Positions 41,301 through 54,704 of a DNA stretch of 64,000 bases are shown here, in pieces. The notes under the pieces are model-generated. The model searched no databases. It was given only the letters and a program-made list of their open reading frames with translations, and was not told the origin of the DNA. Where the stretch lies: NCBI GenBank assembly GCA_008330645.1, contig VLTN01000090.1, positions 19,338 through 83,337 of the forward strand, in the 5' to 3' direction. Made by a program: the position numbers and the translations under genes. Numbering within the stretch: position 1 is the stretch's first letter; the number at the start of each line of letters is the position of its first letter. Origin of the DNA: Cafeteria roenbergensis. Its lineage: Eukaryota; Sar; Bigyra; Bicosoecida; Cafeteriaceae.

Positions 41301-44300
41301 AGCGGTGATGTGGCCCCACAGCGCAACGCTGCGGTCGCTCGGCAGCCAGTCGTTGGCAGCTGCTGCGCCTGCTGCAAGTACATCTGCGACGAGCGACTCC
41401 GCATCGCTCACTGCCTGCCGAGCGGCGTCGCGCCACCGGGCCTCGGCTGACGTCACGACGCCCCACCCGGCCCGCTGGCCCGCCGACGTCGCCTCACTGA
41501 GAGACGCAGCCTCAGCATCGCTCAGGGCAGCCAGCACCTCCGAGGGAACAGCAGAGGCCACGCTGAGCGCCGCTGGGAGCCACTCCGACACGGAGAGGAC
41601 CACGGTGCTGCCGGAGGACGATGCAGAGCCGAAGGCAGAGCCGCCGGCCGGCGCTGCAGCAGAGGCCTCGTCCTCCTCGTCGGCGTCATCAGCTCCTGCC
41701 TGCGCCTCCTCGTCGTCGGCCTCCTCACCGATACCACGGCCGCTGCCGCTGCAGGCTCCGCTGCCGTATTCAGCAGCCGCTTGCGACGGCGTCGTCAGCA
41801 TTGCCCGGCGGGCGTCAACGCCTGGGGGCAAGGCAGAGCGCGGCACGCCAGACGCGGTCAGCAGCGAGTCAGCTGCGGCGTTGGCGTCGCTTGCAGCAGC
41901 CTTGAGCACCGCTGCATCTCTCGCAAGCTGGTCCAGCGCTCGTGCGTCGAAGCGATACGCGGCGCCACTGCCGCCACCACTCCTTCCGCCGGCCAAGCTG
42001 CCGGCACGGACTCCAGCTCCGACCGTCGCCCCGCCGGCTGCGCCAGCAGCGGCGGCGAGAGCCGCGGTCGAGCCGATGATTGAGACCAACGCTGCCCTGC
42101 CAGCGGCCTCCAGAGCAACACGGCATCTCTCGGCATCGACTCGCGACTGTGGAGACGTCGACGCGCCGTCGAAGGAGGAGGAGGTGGACGCCGACACGAG
42201 GGCACCCGGCCACCACGACTGACCCACGAAACCGCCCAACGTGCCCGCAGGACCCTCCGATCCAGCCGATGCCGCAGCCGAAGACGACGACGACGACGAC
42301 GACGACGAAAGCGCCGTGCCTGCAGCGACCGCCTCGCCGAGCTGGATGGCCTGCCCGCGACGGCGCTGCGACACGTCGCCCACCGCAGCAGCAGCCTCGT
42401 CAGCATCGCCGCTGGCATCAGCCGACGACTGCATGGTCTCACCGGCAGCCGCCGTCGCTGCCGAGCCCACGACGTACCGCAGCCCCGACGCCACGGCCGC
42501 CCTCCACAGCAGCGGGAGCGACTGCGAGCCGAGCGCGGCGGCAACCCGTGACACCGTCGCCTTGGCCAAGTGCTCTGCCACGTCAAGCGACGCCTCCGCT
42601 TCGGTTGTGTCCATGTCAGAAGTCGATGCGCGGTTTCGAAGCTGGATTCGAGCAACTTCCACGCCCGAAACGGCCGCGACAGTCCCAGACGCCATATGCG
42701 ACCAGCACTCGTCAGCAACGGCCGGCGCGACCGTCCGGCGGATGACGCTTCCCATGCCCGTGGCCTCCGCACGACCCGCAGCGACGACTCCCAGAGCTGC
42801 TGCCAGCCGCGACGCAGCTGTTGCGGCTGCCGCTACGGCAGAGCTCGCGTTCGCCAAGGCGGCGCGCACTTCCGGAATGAGAGACATCGTGGAATCGCTC
42901 AGCAGAGCTGAGCCCCCGGCCACGTGACCAGCGCCGTGTCCTGGAGACGGACCGGCCGAGCCCGCAGCCGGAGAAGCGACGAGGAATGCCACCACGCCGG
43001 TCACGGCCGTTTGGACAGACATCACCAGCTGAGCGACGCTGAGCGACGACCTTCCGATCGAAGTCACTCTGTTGACCGTCTCAGCGGGCGGGCGGAGCGT
43101 CGTCCGACCAGCAGCCGCAACGGCTCCCAGCGAGGCCGCCGCGGCCGATGCTGCGCGCAGCAGCTTGCGCAGTGCCTCCCCGTCGACGCCTGCCTGTGCC
43201 TCTGGCTGGGCCTCAGGGTGGGCATGCATGCCCGGCCGTGCCTCGGCCATTGAGCTGGCAGCCTTGGCAGCAGAGAGCCACGCACGCGCAACTGCAGTCT
43301 CTGCAGCTGCTGCTGCTCTGGCTGCGCCTGCAGCTGCGCCCTGGTGGGCGCGAGACGGGGCCGTTGCAAAAGCGAGAGACGCTGCATCTCTCACCGCACG
43401 ACCCAGGCAAAAGCCAACGGTCTGGTCACGCGAAGCCGCAGCAGATCCCGAAGGAGCGCGGGCACTGCCAGCATCGGACGTGCCGTGGCCTGTGAGCACA
43501 GCGCTCAAGCGAGCCACGCGGTGCATAGCCGACAACTCCGCAGTCGCCGCAGCCAAGTCGGCGGCCGCATCGTGGACGGTTGCGGCAACGTCTGCGCATG
43601 CCGCAGCAGCCGCCGCTGCAGCGCCGCGGGCCCCAGCAGCAGCCCTTGCCCGGCACGCCTCCGCAGCAGCAGCAGCCACAGCCGCGCGCTCCCAGCGGTC
43701 CAGACCGCCACGGCCACGGCTTCGGCTTCCACCCCGCTGGCTGCTGGAGCGGGCGCTCTTGGTCGATCGCATCTCAGCAGAGCCTGCGGCACGAGCGGCC
43801 TGACAGGCTGCCGCAAACACCTCAGCCGCTGCAGCGGCCAAGGCTGTGGCGGCAACGGGCTCCGTGGCCGCGGCATCAACCAGCGGCACGCTGTCGGCTG
43901 TCCGCGACGCTCGCTGCGGCGCCTCCCCGAAAGAGCCGTGGGAGGAGGCCGACACCGTCGCAGCCGCCGCCACAGCAGCAGCAGCCAAGGACGAGGCAAG
44001 CTGCAGCGCCGCTGGAACCCAAGGGCTCTGCCGACAGAGCGACTTTTCATAAAAGGCAACGAGCGACGCGGGCGAGGTGCGCTTCCCATGGGCGGGTGCA
44101 ATTGGTGCAGACTGAGCGGCTGCCACCACTGCCGACGACGACGACGACGACTGTGACGACGACTGTGACGACGACTGTGACGACGACGACTGTGACGAGG
44201 CGGACGAGGACGAGGACGAGGGCAGCGACGAGGTCGCAGCCGCCGCTTGCCTCGCCCCCATGGACGCGACGGCGCGAAGAGCCTCGGCAGAGCCTCCCTG

Positions 44301-47300
44301 GCACCGTGCCGCCGTCAGCTCCGCCGCCGCAAGCAGCACCGTGGCTGCCCGCACACCAGCGGTCGCAGCCAGGCCAGGGCCGACTTCGCCGTGATGGCCG
44401 CCACTGTGGGATGACGTCATCAGCTGGCTCTGCAGGCAGACCATGGGGTCTGCACCCCGCTGCTCCGCGTCGTTCAGGCTGCGAGCCAGCGCGGTGGGAA
44501 CGCCAATCGACGCCAGCGCAGATGCCGCTGCAGCTCTGCCAGCAGATCCCGCTCCGGCAGCGGCCACGGCCGCTGCGGCAGCAGCACGAAGCAGAGCTGC
44601 AATCGAAGCGTCAGCTGGATGCGCCTCTTCCGTTGCCGCGAGCGCAGCTGCGACAACGCGCATGGCAGCAGCAGGAGCAGAGGCCGCGGACTCCCGACCC
44701 GCGTCAGCTGGCAGGGCAGCGAGCGCGGCTGAGAGCGCTGGCTCTGCCGAGTCCGGGAGGTCGGACACTGCCGCTCGCACGGCCGCTGCTGCGGCGGCCA
44801 GGGCGCCGGCGGGGGCATGCGAGGCTGCGAAGGCCGCGGAGGCGGAGAGCGGGCCGAGCGGCTTCACTGCGAGCTCTGCCAGCGGTGCAGCTAGCTCTGC
44901 CAAGCCGACTCTGAGGGCCGCCGTCGCCGGCACGGATGGAGTTGCTTGCGCGTTGAGGAGAGCGAGCCACGCGCCTGAACCGCCAAGCAGAGCCGCAATG
45001 AGCGACGCTGCAGCGACGGCGGAGCCGCCACCGATGCTGAGAGAGCCTGACAGAGGCGAAGACATGAGCGACGCCGCGAACTGAGCGACGCGCCGAGCCA
45101 CCGTGAGGGACGATTCGCTCCCGGCAGAGCCAGCGTGGGCCGACGCCATGCCCAGAGCCAGCGCCGTGTCCGGCCACGGGGACACGACGATGCGACCCGC
45201 AGGCGCCGATGCCGCGCCTGCAGGAGCAACGGCCACGGCTGGTGCCACTGCGAGTGCGGCGGCCAGCAGCCTCGCCTCGGACCCACCCAGGCCGGACCGA
45301 TCGGGCCAGGTGGTGCTCGTTGCGGCCGATGCCACAGACGTCGACGCCCACGCGGGCAGAGCCAGTGGCCTACCGACAACCACGCGGTGCTCCGGAGCAG
45401 CGGCTCTGCCCGATGACCCGCTCGAGACAGGTCCCACCCAAATTTCGAGGCAGCGGTTGCGCATGGCACGGCTAAGCGACGCCGTGCTGAGCGACGAACC
45501 ACTTCCGCGGCTGGAGACAGCTCTGCCGCCCGCCAGTCGCTGCAGCGCCGACGGGATGCGCAGACCAGTCGTGAGGGCGGGGTCGGACCCGACGTCGGCG
45601 CAAAGGACTGCCCAGAAGCCGGCGGCGGGCCTGATACGACGAACTGTGTCGGCGGCTGCCGAGTGGGTGGCGCCCGCACCGTCCTGTTCCGATGCAGCAG
45701 CGCTCACAGCGCGCTGCGGGGACGGCTTGGACGGCGCGCTGGCCACGGCACACTCGGAGACGACGAGCTCGCCCCCCGGCTCGAGCACTGCGTTCAGGCG
45801 ATCCAGCACGGCAGCTGGGGCGGAGGCTGCGTGGCTTAGGCACAGCCAGCTGCCATGAGACACTGCGCGCGTCACGGGGCCGTCGCGCCAGCGGAAGCCG
45901 CCGGGACCGCTTCCGGCCGCACACCGATCGGCCGCTGTCCGCAGGTACGCCACAGCGTCAGCCGACTGGGCGATGACCGCCTTGATGCCGGCTGTGGATG
46001 CAGAGGAGACGGCCGACGCGTCGCGCATGGCAGAGCTTAGGCTAGCAACAGCGGCGGAAACGTCCGCAGCGCATGCAGCCAGCCGAGCGATGGCAGTAGC
46101 GGCGAGTTCGGCGCTGGAGACTCTTGCAGCTGCCGCGTTGGCGGCGGACACGGCTCCAGGAGCGCGTGCAGCCAGCAGGGCCGCATCGTCCGCCGATGCA
46201 GCGGCGTCGTCCATCGACGCTTGGGCCGTCGGGTGAGTGACCGCCTCGGCATCCGGACGCTGCTGCTGCTGGTGCTGCTTCTGCTGCACAGGCGGCAGGG
46301 GCAAGCCAAGCGAAACCGCTGTGGCGAGATCCTTGAGCGAAGTCGAGCTCTGCAGCAGCTCTGCCGCGACCTTGAAAGCTGAAACGTCCGCCTCGCCGGC
46401 AGTGCCCGCCACCACTGACGCAGCTCTGTTGGCTGCGTCTGCCAAGGCGATTGCGGCGTCAACGGCATCGCTCACCGCGTCGCTCTGCTCATACTGACCG
46501 ACGAGATCGCCTGCGTCGGTGGTGGGTCCGAGCTCCACCCTTCCAAGGGCTCTGCCGGCTAGCAGCGCTGCATCGCTCACGACGTCAAGCTGGGGTCCTC
46601 CAGCCGGGCCGAGCACGAGGGCAGGCCAGCCGAGCGACGCGGCCACGAGGAGCGACACCACGTGAGAGACACGCTCCGGCGCAATGAGCGACTGCTGTGC
46701 AGTGGAAGGACCGGGGCCATGGCTCTGCAAGCCAGCTGCGAGCGAGCTGGCGACTCGTGCCGTGGGCACTGGGAGGTCAGTCGGTCGGGGCAGCGTCGGG
46801 AACCACCGGGCAAACATTTCGCCGACGAGGGACCTGTCGGTTGCGGAGCGGAGGCGGGCCACAAACAGCAGCGAAGCACCGGCAGGCACCGCCGCACGAA
46901 GAGTGGCAGCTCTCCTGAGCGGGGTCAGCCCCACGGCGCCTGCTGCAGCCTGAGCCCTGGCCAGCGCGTCGCTCACAACGGCCTTCCAGCGCTGCACATC
47001 GCGCAAGTTGAACTCGAAAGGCCCGCCTTCCACAGCAAAGCCGCGGCAGAGCGGAGAGAGCAGTGCCGCCTCGCTGGCGGCGGCGGCGAGCGCAGCAGCC
47101 CGACGCTGACGCCTGCCACGAGACGCGGCACCGGCAGGCACGGCAACTCCCGGAGCGCCGAGCAACGCTGATGCCGGCAGAGCTGTGCCCTCCCGGCCTG
47201 ACGTGGCTGCAGCCGCAAGCAGCGACACGAAGCCAACCATGGCATCGGTGAGCGAGGCCGGAATGCGCAGGCCAATAGCTGCAGCCGCCGTTGCAGAGAC

Positions 47301-50300
47301 ACTTGGCAGGGCTTCGACGGAGGCCCCGGGGGCAGCGGCCACCGCTGCTGCTGCTGCTGCAGTTGGGCTCGACGGTGCCGAGCCCCCAGCAGCGGCAGTC
47401 GGCTGGGCGTGCGCGCCGGAGTCTGGAGACCGCGCGATGGCCCTGATGTCCCTGCCAGTGAGCTCGTGAACGGTGATCTTGACGAACCGGTTGAGAAGCG
47501 ACTTTGGCAAGCCGCGCCTTCCGCCGCCCTGCGAAACCGGGTTTTGGGTGGCAAACACTCGGAAGCCGCCGGCGGGGGACACTGACCCAGGCGACCCTGG
47601 CTCGTCGATCGTCACTGTTTCGCCAGTTTCGGGGATGAACACGGCGCCGCGGTGGTCGAGAATGGCGTTGAGCCCCTCCAGCACGGGCTGCGGGGCGAGG
47701 TTGAGCTCGTCCAGGAGCAGCCAGTCGCCGCGCCGAACCGCGGCGAGGAGCGGCCCGTCCACCCACCGGAATCGCATGGAGCCCGAGCCGCCGTCAGCCT
47801 CTGCCTGGGCCGGCGCCGACGAGGACGAGGGCGACGACGCGTCTCCCACGCTGGCGGCCACTGGCGAGTGGCCCGGAGCCACGTGCTGCTGCTCTGGTGC
47901 CGGCAGGTCCGCGCCGAACAGGTCGCTGACGTCGCTCTGCTCAGAAAGGTTGACCCGAACGAGGCGCTTGCCGGCACCGCGGGCCAGGGCCGCGACGATG
48001 GAGGACTTGCCGGCGCCGGGCGATCCCTCCAGCAGCACGGGGCGGCGGAGGGCGAGCGCTGCCAGGAGCCGCGTGAGGTTGGAGCGGGGCGTGGGCGCGT
48101 CGAGGGCGAAGCCGAGCGACGAGGAGTCTCTCGCACCGGCCAGGGGATCAGCCGGGATGAGGAATGGGGCGATGCCAAAGACGGGGCGCGATTTGTTGGC
48201 GAACGTTATGGCTGCCCCTGCAGCCGCGGAGGCTCCAGCGGCAGCACCGCCAATAGCAGCAGCGGCAGTGGTTGTCGGCGTTGAGGCGGAACCAGCCCCG
48301 CCGTTGCGCGCAGCCGCAGCGGAGGCCGCTTGGCCAGCGCCGCACCGGCCTGCCAGAATTCTTCCGGACTGTTCCACGCCACTCCTCCACGCTGGTGGCA
48401 GAGCCAGCGCAAGGCGGTCCATGGCGGCCTGCCGAAGCTCTGCCATGCGGTCGTGGCGGTGGGTCGCCGAGCGACGCGCTGAGCGGCGAGCTTCGCGCGC
48501 GTAGAGCTCAGCATCCGCATCAGCGCCAGCATCGGGGGCGTCGTCAGCGTCGCTGTCGCCCGCGCTGCTGTCGCTGTCCTCCTCCGGCGCCGCATAGCCG
48601 CTGCCCATGCCAGTGCCGAGCCCAAGGCCGTCGAGCAAGCAGAGGCGCAGACCAGCGCCTGCCGCTTCCCCTGGGCCCAGCCCGACGCTGCAGCGGGCAT
48701 CGCTCGCACCAGCAGAGCCGGCGGAGGCACCGACCTCGCCGTCTGATGCAAGCTGCTGCGCCATGGCGCTGGCCGCAAACGCCGCCCACGCGCTGGCGTC
48801 TCTCAGCGTGAAGACCAGCGTGGCGCCTCCCGAGAGCGCGCGGCGACTGGACGCATCGTCGCGGCTGGCGGATCCGCTGTCTACGGCCCTGCCGCTGCCG
48901 CTGCCGCTGCCGCTGCCGTCGCCGCTGCTGCCGGGGTGGGTGCGGCCGCCGTCGAGCCTGCCGCCGCTCGCATGCGCCCAGAACCAGCCGAAGAGGTCGG
49001 CAATGGCAGGAGCCAGCTGTGCCATGCGGTCCTTCAGAGCCGACTGGAAGTGCGGGGCGGGCCGGGGCGACGCATTGAGGAACCTGCGAGCGGCGGCCAT
49101 GGCGGCATCGTGGCACATGTCTGCCACCACGGCTCTGACGTCGTCGGCGGTGGTGAGAGGGGGCACCCAGATCTCCGTGAGACGCGATCGGAGGGCCGGT
49201 GAGAGCTCGCGCTTGCCGACGTCGCCGCCGGGGTTCATCGTTGCGACGATGCGGAAGGAGGGGTGGGCGACAAGCGTGGCTCCCGCCGTCCCGGCGTTCT
49301 TGCCCGGCATCTCCGGCAGCGTGATGGTCCTTCCGGTTTCCAGCAGCGAGTTGAGTCGCTCAAGCACGGCATCGTCCGCAAGCGACACTTCGTCGAGCAG
49401 GCAAATGCCACCGTCTCGCATGGCAGCAGTGACTGGGCCGTCCTGCCAGTCGAATAGGGCCTTGGAGCGGCTCATGAGAGACGCTGCGTCGCTCAGACGC
49501 GAGCGAAGTCGAGACACGGCCTCCAGCAAGGCAGGCAGGGCAGCTGTGGCTGAAGCGGCAGCGGCAGCGGCAGCGGCAGCGGCAGCGGCGGATGTGGCTG
49601 CCGCTGCGCTGGGACCGGTGGCAGCGGCAGAGGTGACACCTTCAGGGGCGCTACCGGCGTCGGACGCCTGGTCCGCAGCGTCAGCGGACGCCTTCCGAAT
49701 GCGCTTGCTGCGCCGCAGTCCGCCGTCGTCAGCGGAGCCAAGGCCGTCTGAGCTGGTGCTGCCACTGCCGTCGTCCTCGGCACCACCACCAGCCGCGGCG
49801 GCGTCCGCGGCCGCTGCAGGGGCCTCTTCGGAGCCGACGCCCGGCGCTGCGGCGCTCGAAGCAGCGGCTTCGAGGGAGTCGCTCAGCGTGAGCAGCGCCG
49901 AGAGAAGTTTCTCGGCGCTGGCAAGCAGAGCCGCAGCCACGGAGGCGGCCTCGTCGTCCGACGCTGCGCCCGCAATTGCGGCTGCAGCGGCCTCAGAGGC
50001 GGCTGCGGCACCAGCTGACTGGTCTGAAGAGGGCTCAGACGCGGCTGGCTGCGTTGCACCTGCTGCAGCTGCCTGCGCTGCTGCGAGCCAGCGGTGCAGC
50101 GCAGTGAGAGGGGCAGAAGGGCCAGCCTCGCCCGCCGCGGCTCCAGCGCCGATGAGAGCAGCCACGGCGCCCCATTGCGCCGGTGCCGCAACGGCAGCAG
50201 CGGCACTGAAGGTCGCAGCCCCAGACGGTGCCACTGTGGGGCTGTGTGCGCCCTCAGCGGCCGCGTCGGCAACGCTGCTGCCGCAGTCAGCCTGCAGGGC

Positions 50301-53300
50301 GGCCGCAGCCTCGAAGGCTCCCAGTGCTGCGGCCCTGGCGGCAGCTGCTGCGGCTGCTGCCCTGCCTCTCACTGGCCGCAAACCACCGAGCAGGTCCGCG
50401 GCATCTGTGTGGGCGTGCAGGGAAACAGTGTGCAGGGGCCTTCCGAGCGCTGCGGCGGCCAGCTGAACCGCCGTGGTCTTGCCGGCGCCGGTTTCGCCCA
50501 CCATAAGGCACGGCTCTGCCGCGGCGAGGCACCGGCAGAGGAGACGGATGATGCGACGCAGGCCCGACGTCCAGGTGACCCGCGGCAGATCGACAGGAGG
50601 AGCCGTTGCATCGGCTTCCGCCATCCGGCCCGAACCTGCGGCGGCTGCTTGAGCCGCTGCTGCTCCTGCTCCTGCTCCTGCAGCAGATGAGGACGAGGAT
50701 GAGGACGAGGAAGAGGACGAGGATGAGGACGAGGATGAGGACGAGCTCGCTGGCTCCGAGGCGGTGCCTTGGGCCCCGGCGGCTGCGAGCTCCGAGATGC
50801 GTCTGGCGATGCGGGACGTGTCGTACAACGACGGGTCGTCAACGGCGGCCCCGATAGAGACGGGATGCGCGTCAGCGTCGCTCACAGCGTCGCTCATTGC
50901 AGCGGCAGCAGCATGCGCGGACGCCATTGCGGTAGCGGCGTCCGAGTCAGACGAGAGCACTGCCTCTGCAGCGGTTTCGGGAGCAACGCCGTCGTACAGC
51001 ACTGCGTCGCTCATCATCGCTCGGCCTGCATCACGAGACCGTTCCTCCGCAATGGCCGCAGCAGCTGCCGTTGGCAGAGCCGCGAAGTCAGGCTGCGCCA
51101 GCCCAGCAGCCTTGCCGGCCTTGGCAGCAGCATCCGCCGCAGCCCGGGCGGCTGATGCAGCAGAGCCTGCTGAAGTGGTCCCAGCTGCGCCGTGCTTCGT
51201 CCGGAACGCGTCCGCAGCAGCAGCAGCGCCGTCAGCTGCGGTGACGTGCAAGCGACACGCCTCGGACAGCGCGTCTCTCACGGCAGCCTTTTCCGCCGGA
51301 TCCCGGAGCCGCTCCCCCAGCAGAAAGTATCCCTCTCGCGAAACCGCCTGCCAGGTGGCAGGGCCGCGAGCCGCCCACCGGAGCAGGTCTCTGGTTGTGA
51401 CAAAGGCCTCCCCCCCTGCAAAGACGTCGCTCTGCTGGCGGCGCAGCCGGAGGCGCTCAGCCACGTCCACCATGGCCCTGGCAAAGGGCGGAGCAACTCC
51501 GGCTCGCTCCACAAGAATGGTGACCACCTCGGCGGGAGGGGGCACCCCCACCCTGACGGTGAAGAAGCGAGAGCGGAAGGCGCGTGAGAGACGCTGCCTG
51601 CCTCCGTAGCCGGCTCCCGCTGGGTTCTGGGTGGCGAACACGCGGAAGAGCGGGTGGGGCCGGACCACCTCGCCGGTCTCAGGGACCCGGATGGCGCGGT
51701 TGTCGTCCAGGAGGCGGTTGAGCGACTCGAGCACCTCCGAGGGCGCGAGGTTGAGCTCGTCAAGGATGAGCCAGTCGCCGCGGCGCGCCGCCGTGACGAG
51801 GAGGCCCTCCCGGAAGACGAGCCCCGCGCCGTCGGCCGCGGGGGCGAAGCCGCCAGTGTACTCGGCGGCCTCGGTGTTGGCGTGGTTGTTGATGCGAACG
51901 CAGTTGTGGCCGGCAGCGGCGGCGAGGTATGACACGATGGTGGTCTTGCCTGCCGATGTCGGACCCTCCAGCAGCAAGGGGGCGTCGCTCACTGCGATGG
52001 CACGCGCCACGCGAGAAACGTGGTCGCTCACCGCAGGCGTCAGTACGAACCGCGGCCTGCGGCGGCGGGCGGCCACGGCGGCGGCGGCGGCGGCAGACGC
52101 GGCAGCAGCGGCTGCGGCCTTGGCGCCCTTGCTTCCCGCCCGCGCAGTGGCCGTGGCGTCAGTCACAGCGGCGGCTGCAGATGCAGAGGATGCTTGCGCC
52201 TGGTCCAATGCGGCGTCCATGTCCGAGTGCTGGGTCCAGTCGTCCAGGTCGAGCGGGCCCCTCGGCAGCCACGCCGATCCTGCCAGAACGACCTCGTCAG
52301 CAGACAAGGACTTGGGTCTGCGCGGCGCCTTTGCCAGGGTAGCGGCCCGAATTTTGGATCCGATGTGCTTGTGCAGGCACGCGGTGATGACGGCGGAACG
52401 TTCGTCCGACACCTGGCCGACGTAAGCCGCGGATGCCGCCTCGAGCACGGACCGCCAGGGCTTGAAGCCCAACGCCGAGAGGCGCGCGGTCGCCCGCAAG
52501 CAGCGAGCGAGCGCTCTGAGACCGAAAACGGGTCGCTCGCCGGTCGAAGAGACCAGCTGCTCTGCCGACAGAGCCGATGCTTCACGGTGGAAGGCCACCA
52601 TCGCAGCACCAATGGGACCCGGCAGCGACGTCAGAGGCCACTCTGGGCCCGTCAGCTCCAGCCACGGGTCGCTTGAGGCCGCGAGCGACGACGCATCCCC
52701 GGCCGTCGTGGCCGCTGCCTCCTCCGCCGCCTCAGCACCGGCCAGCGCCGTCACTGCCACGGCGGACAGGTCGGCCACGGAAGTGGGCTCGTCCACCCAC
52801 ACCTCGTGAAACCGCTGGCGGACCCCCTGCGGCAGGGGGCGCTTGCCAACGTCAGTGGCGGGGTTCATGGCTGCAAAGAGGCGGAACGCCGGATGCCTCG
52901 GCAGAGCCGTTGAGTCGCCTCGCTCCACCAGGGTAAGCGACGAATCACGTCCCTCCAGAAGAGGCAGGATTCGGTTGAGGACGTCGGCGGGCGCGAGGTT
53001 TGCCTCGTCGAGGAGGATCCAGCCACCGTCACGCAGGGCCGTGACCAGAGGCCCCTCCTCGAACCGGAACGCCAGTGACCCGCCGCCAGTGCCGCCGGCC
53101 GGGTCGCTGGGCGAGGCGCTGGCGCCAGTGCCGGCGCGGGCGGGGTCGGCGGCGGAGCGGGCGCCTTGCCCGCGAGACCGCTTCGCAGCGGGGACTTGCG
53201 AGGCGGTGGATGTGTCCGCGCTCTTGGCCTCCGCAGACGGGGTGGGGGCTGCCGGCCCCTCGGCAGCAGCCGAGGCCTCTGGCGCCGTCGCGATGCGCGG

Positions 53301-54666
53301 GCGCTTGCGAGTGACTCCCCCCGCAGCGTACTTTGCCAGCGCTGCCGCGTCGCTCTCCAGCGACTCCCACGCGGCAACTTCCGCGGCCGCTTCCGCAGCC
53401 GTCATGCCCTCTAGGACGGAGTCTGCCCCGGCGGAGCCAGCAGACCCTGCGGCAGCGGCGGCTGGCGCAGTCTGACCCGCCCGTGCTCCGCCCCTGCCGG
53501 CAGAGCCCACGGACGACGCAGAGCCGGTCGTCCCCCCAGTCCGCCTGCGGGCGCTGAGAGCGGTGGCGGCTGCCTCGGCCTCTGCCATTACCTTGCGAAG
53601 CTTGGCGAGCGACTTCTTGCACGCCTGAGCAACTCCACGCGAGAGTCGCAGCCAGTTGCTGTCGTCAGCTGCACGCTTGAGCGACGCCAAGAACGGTGCG
53701 TTTCGCGTGGCATCAAAGGCTCTGCTGAACAGAGCGGCGCAGCGTCTCTCAACCGGCCTGCCAAGAGCAGCGAGAGACACCGGCTTGAACCCGCCGATGA
53801 GCTCAGCCACGTCGCTCTGCGCTCCGAGGTTTACGACAGTGAGGGAGACGCCTGCAGCGTGAGCGACTGCCTGGAGAGTGGTGGTCTTGCCAGTTCCAGT
53901 CTCTCCCACGAGCAGGCACGGGTCCCCGCACTGAGCCGCCCGAGCCACGGACTCGGCGGTTCGGAGAGTAGGCCCGGCGGGGGCCAGCCCCGGGGGCAGC
54001 GGAGACGAGCCGACGCTGCTGCCTGCGGCCCCTGAGCAGCCGCGGCGACCGCCCTGGCGCCATCCCTTGAGCCTGCTGACGTGGAAGCGGCCGACGCCGC
54101 TGCTGCTGCTGCAGCAAGGGTCGCGCCGCCGCGCGGGGGCTCGACCACGGCTCTGCCGAAGCGAGCGGCAGGCCGTACCGACGACGTCCAAAGCGAAGCC
54201 TCAGACGGGGCTCTGCCAGCAGAGCTGGTGTCTGCAGCACTCCGTTCCCAGCGAGCGACGGGGCGCCTGCGAAGGGCCCAGCGAGAAACGACGGGGGCGT
54301 CCAGGCCGAGCGACGCGGCGAGGATGCGACAGGACGCGCGCCTCTCAGCCCTGGTCGAGCAGTGAGCGACAAGGACGTCGACGCCTTCCAGGAGCATCGC
54401 TCGGCGCACAGCCTCCGGCACGTAGCCCGAAGACGATCCGTCCGAATCCTTCCTGCTACTGGCGTTGAGCGCTGCGGCGCGCAGCGCGCCAGCCGCTGCA
54501 GGCAGAGCCATGATGCGCGTGCAGCGCTCGGCCCAGCGCAGCAAATCTCTCGGCGACAGCGGGCGGGGCGGGGCGCGCGCGGCCACTGGGAGCGTGCTTG
54601 ATCCCCCCTGTGCGGCAGCGCGAGACGAGGCCCTGCGGCCGCCGCCTCGGACCAGCCCATTGGTGA

Positions 54667-54704
<38 letters not shown>

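Noticed and set aside
54066-54127. A 62-nt intron (GTCAGC to GGCAG) explaining the last midasin frame change
   Set aside because: It would fix the frame, but it is about half the length of the shortest other intron inferred here and has a weak donor; a base deletion is simpler.
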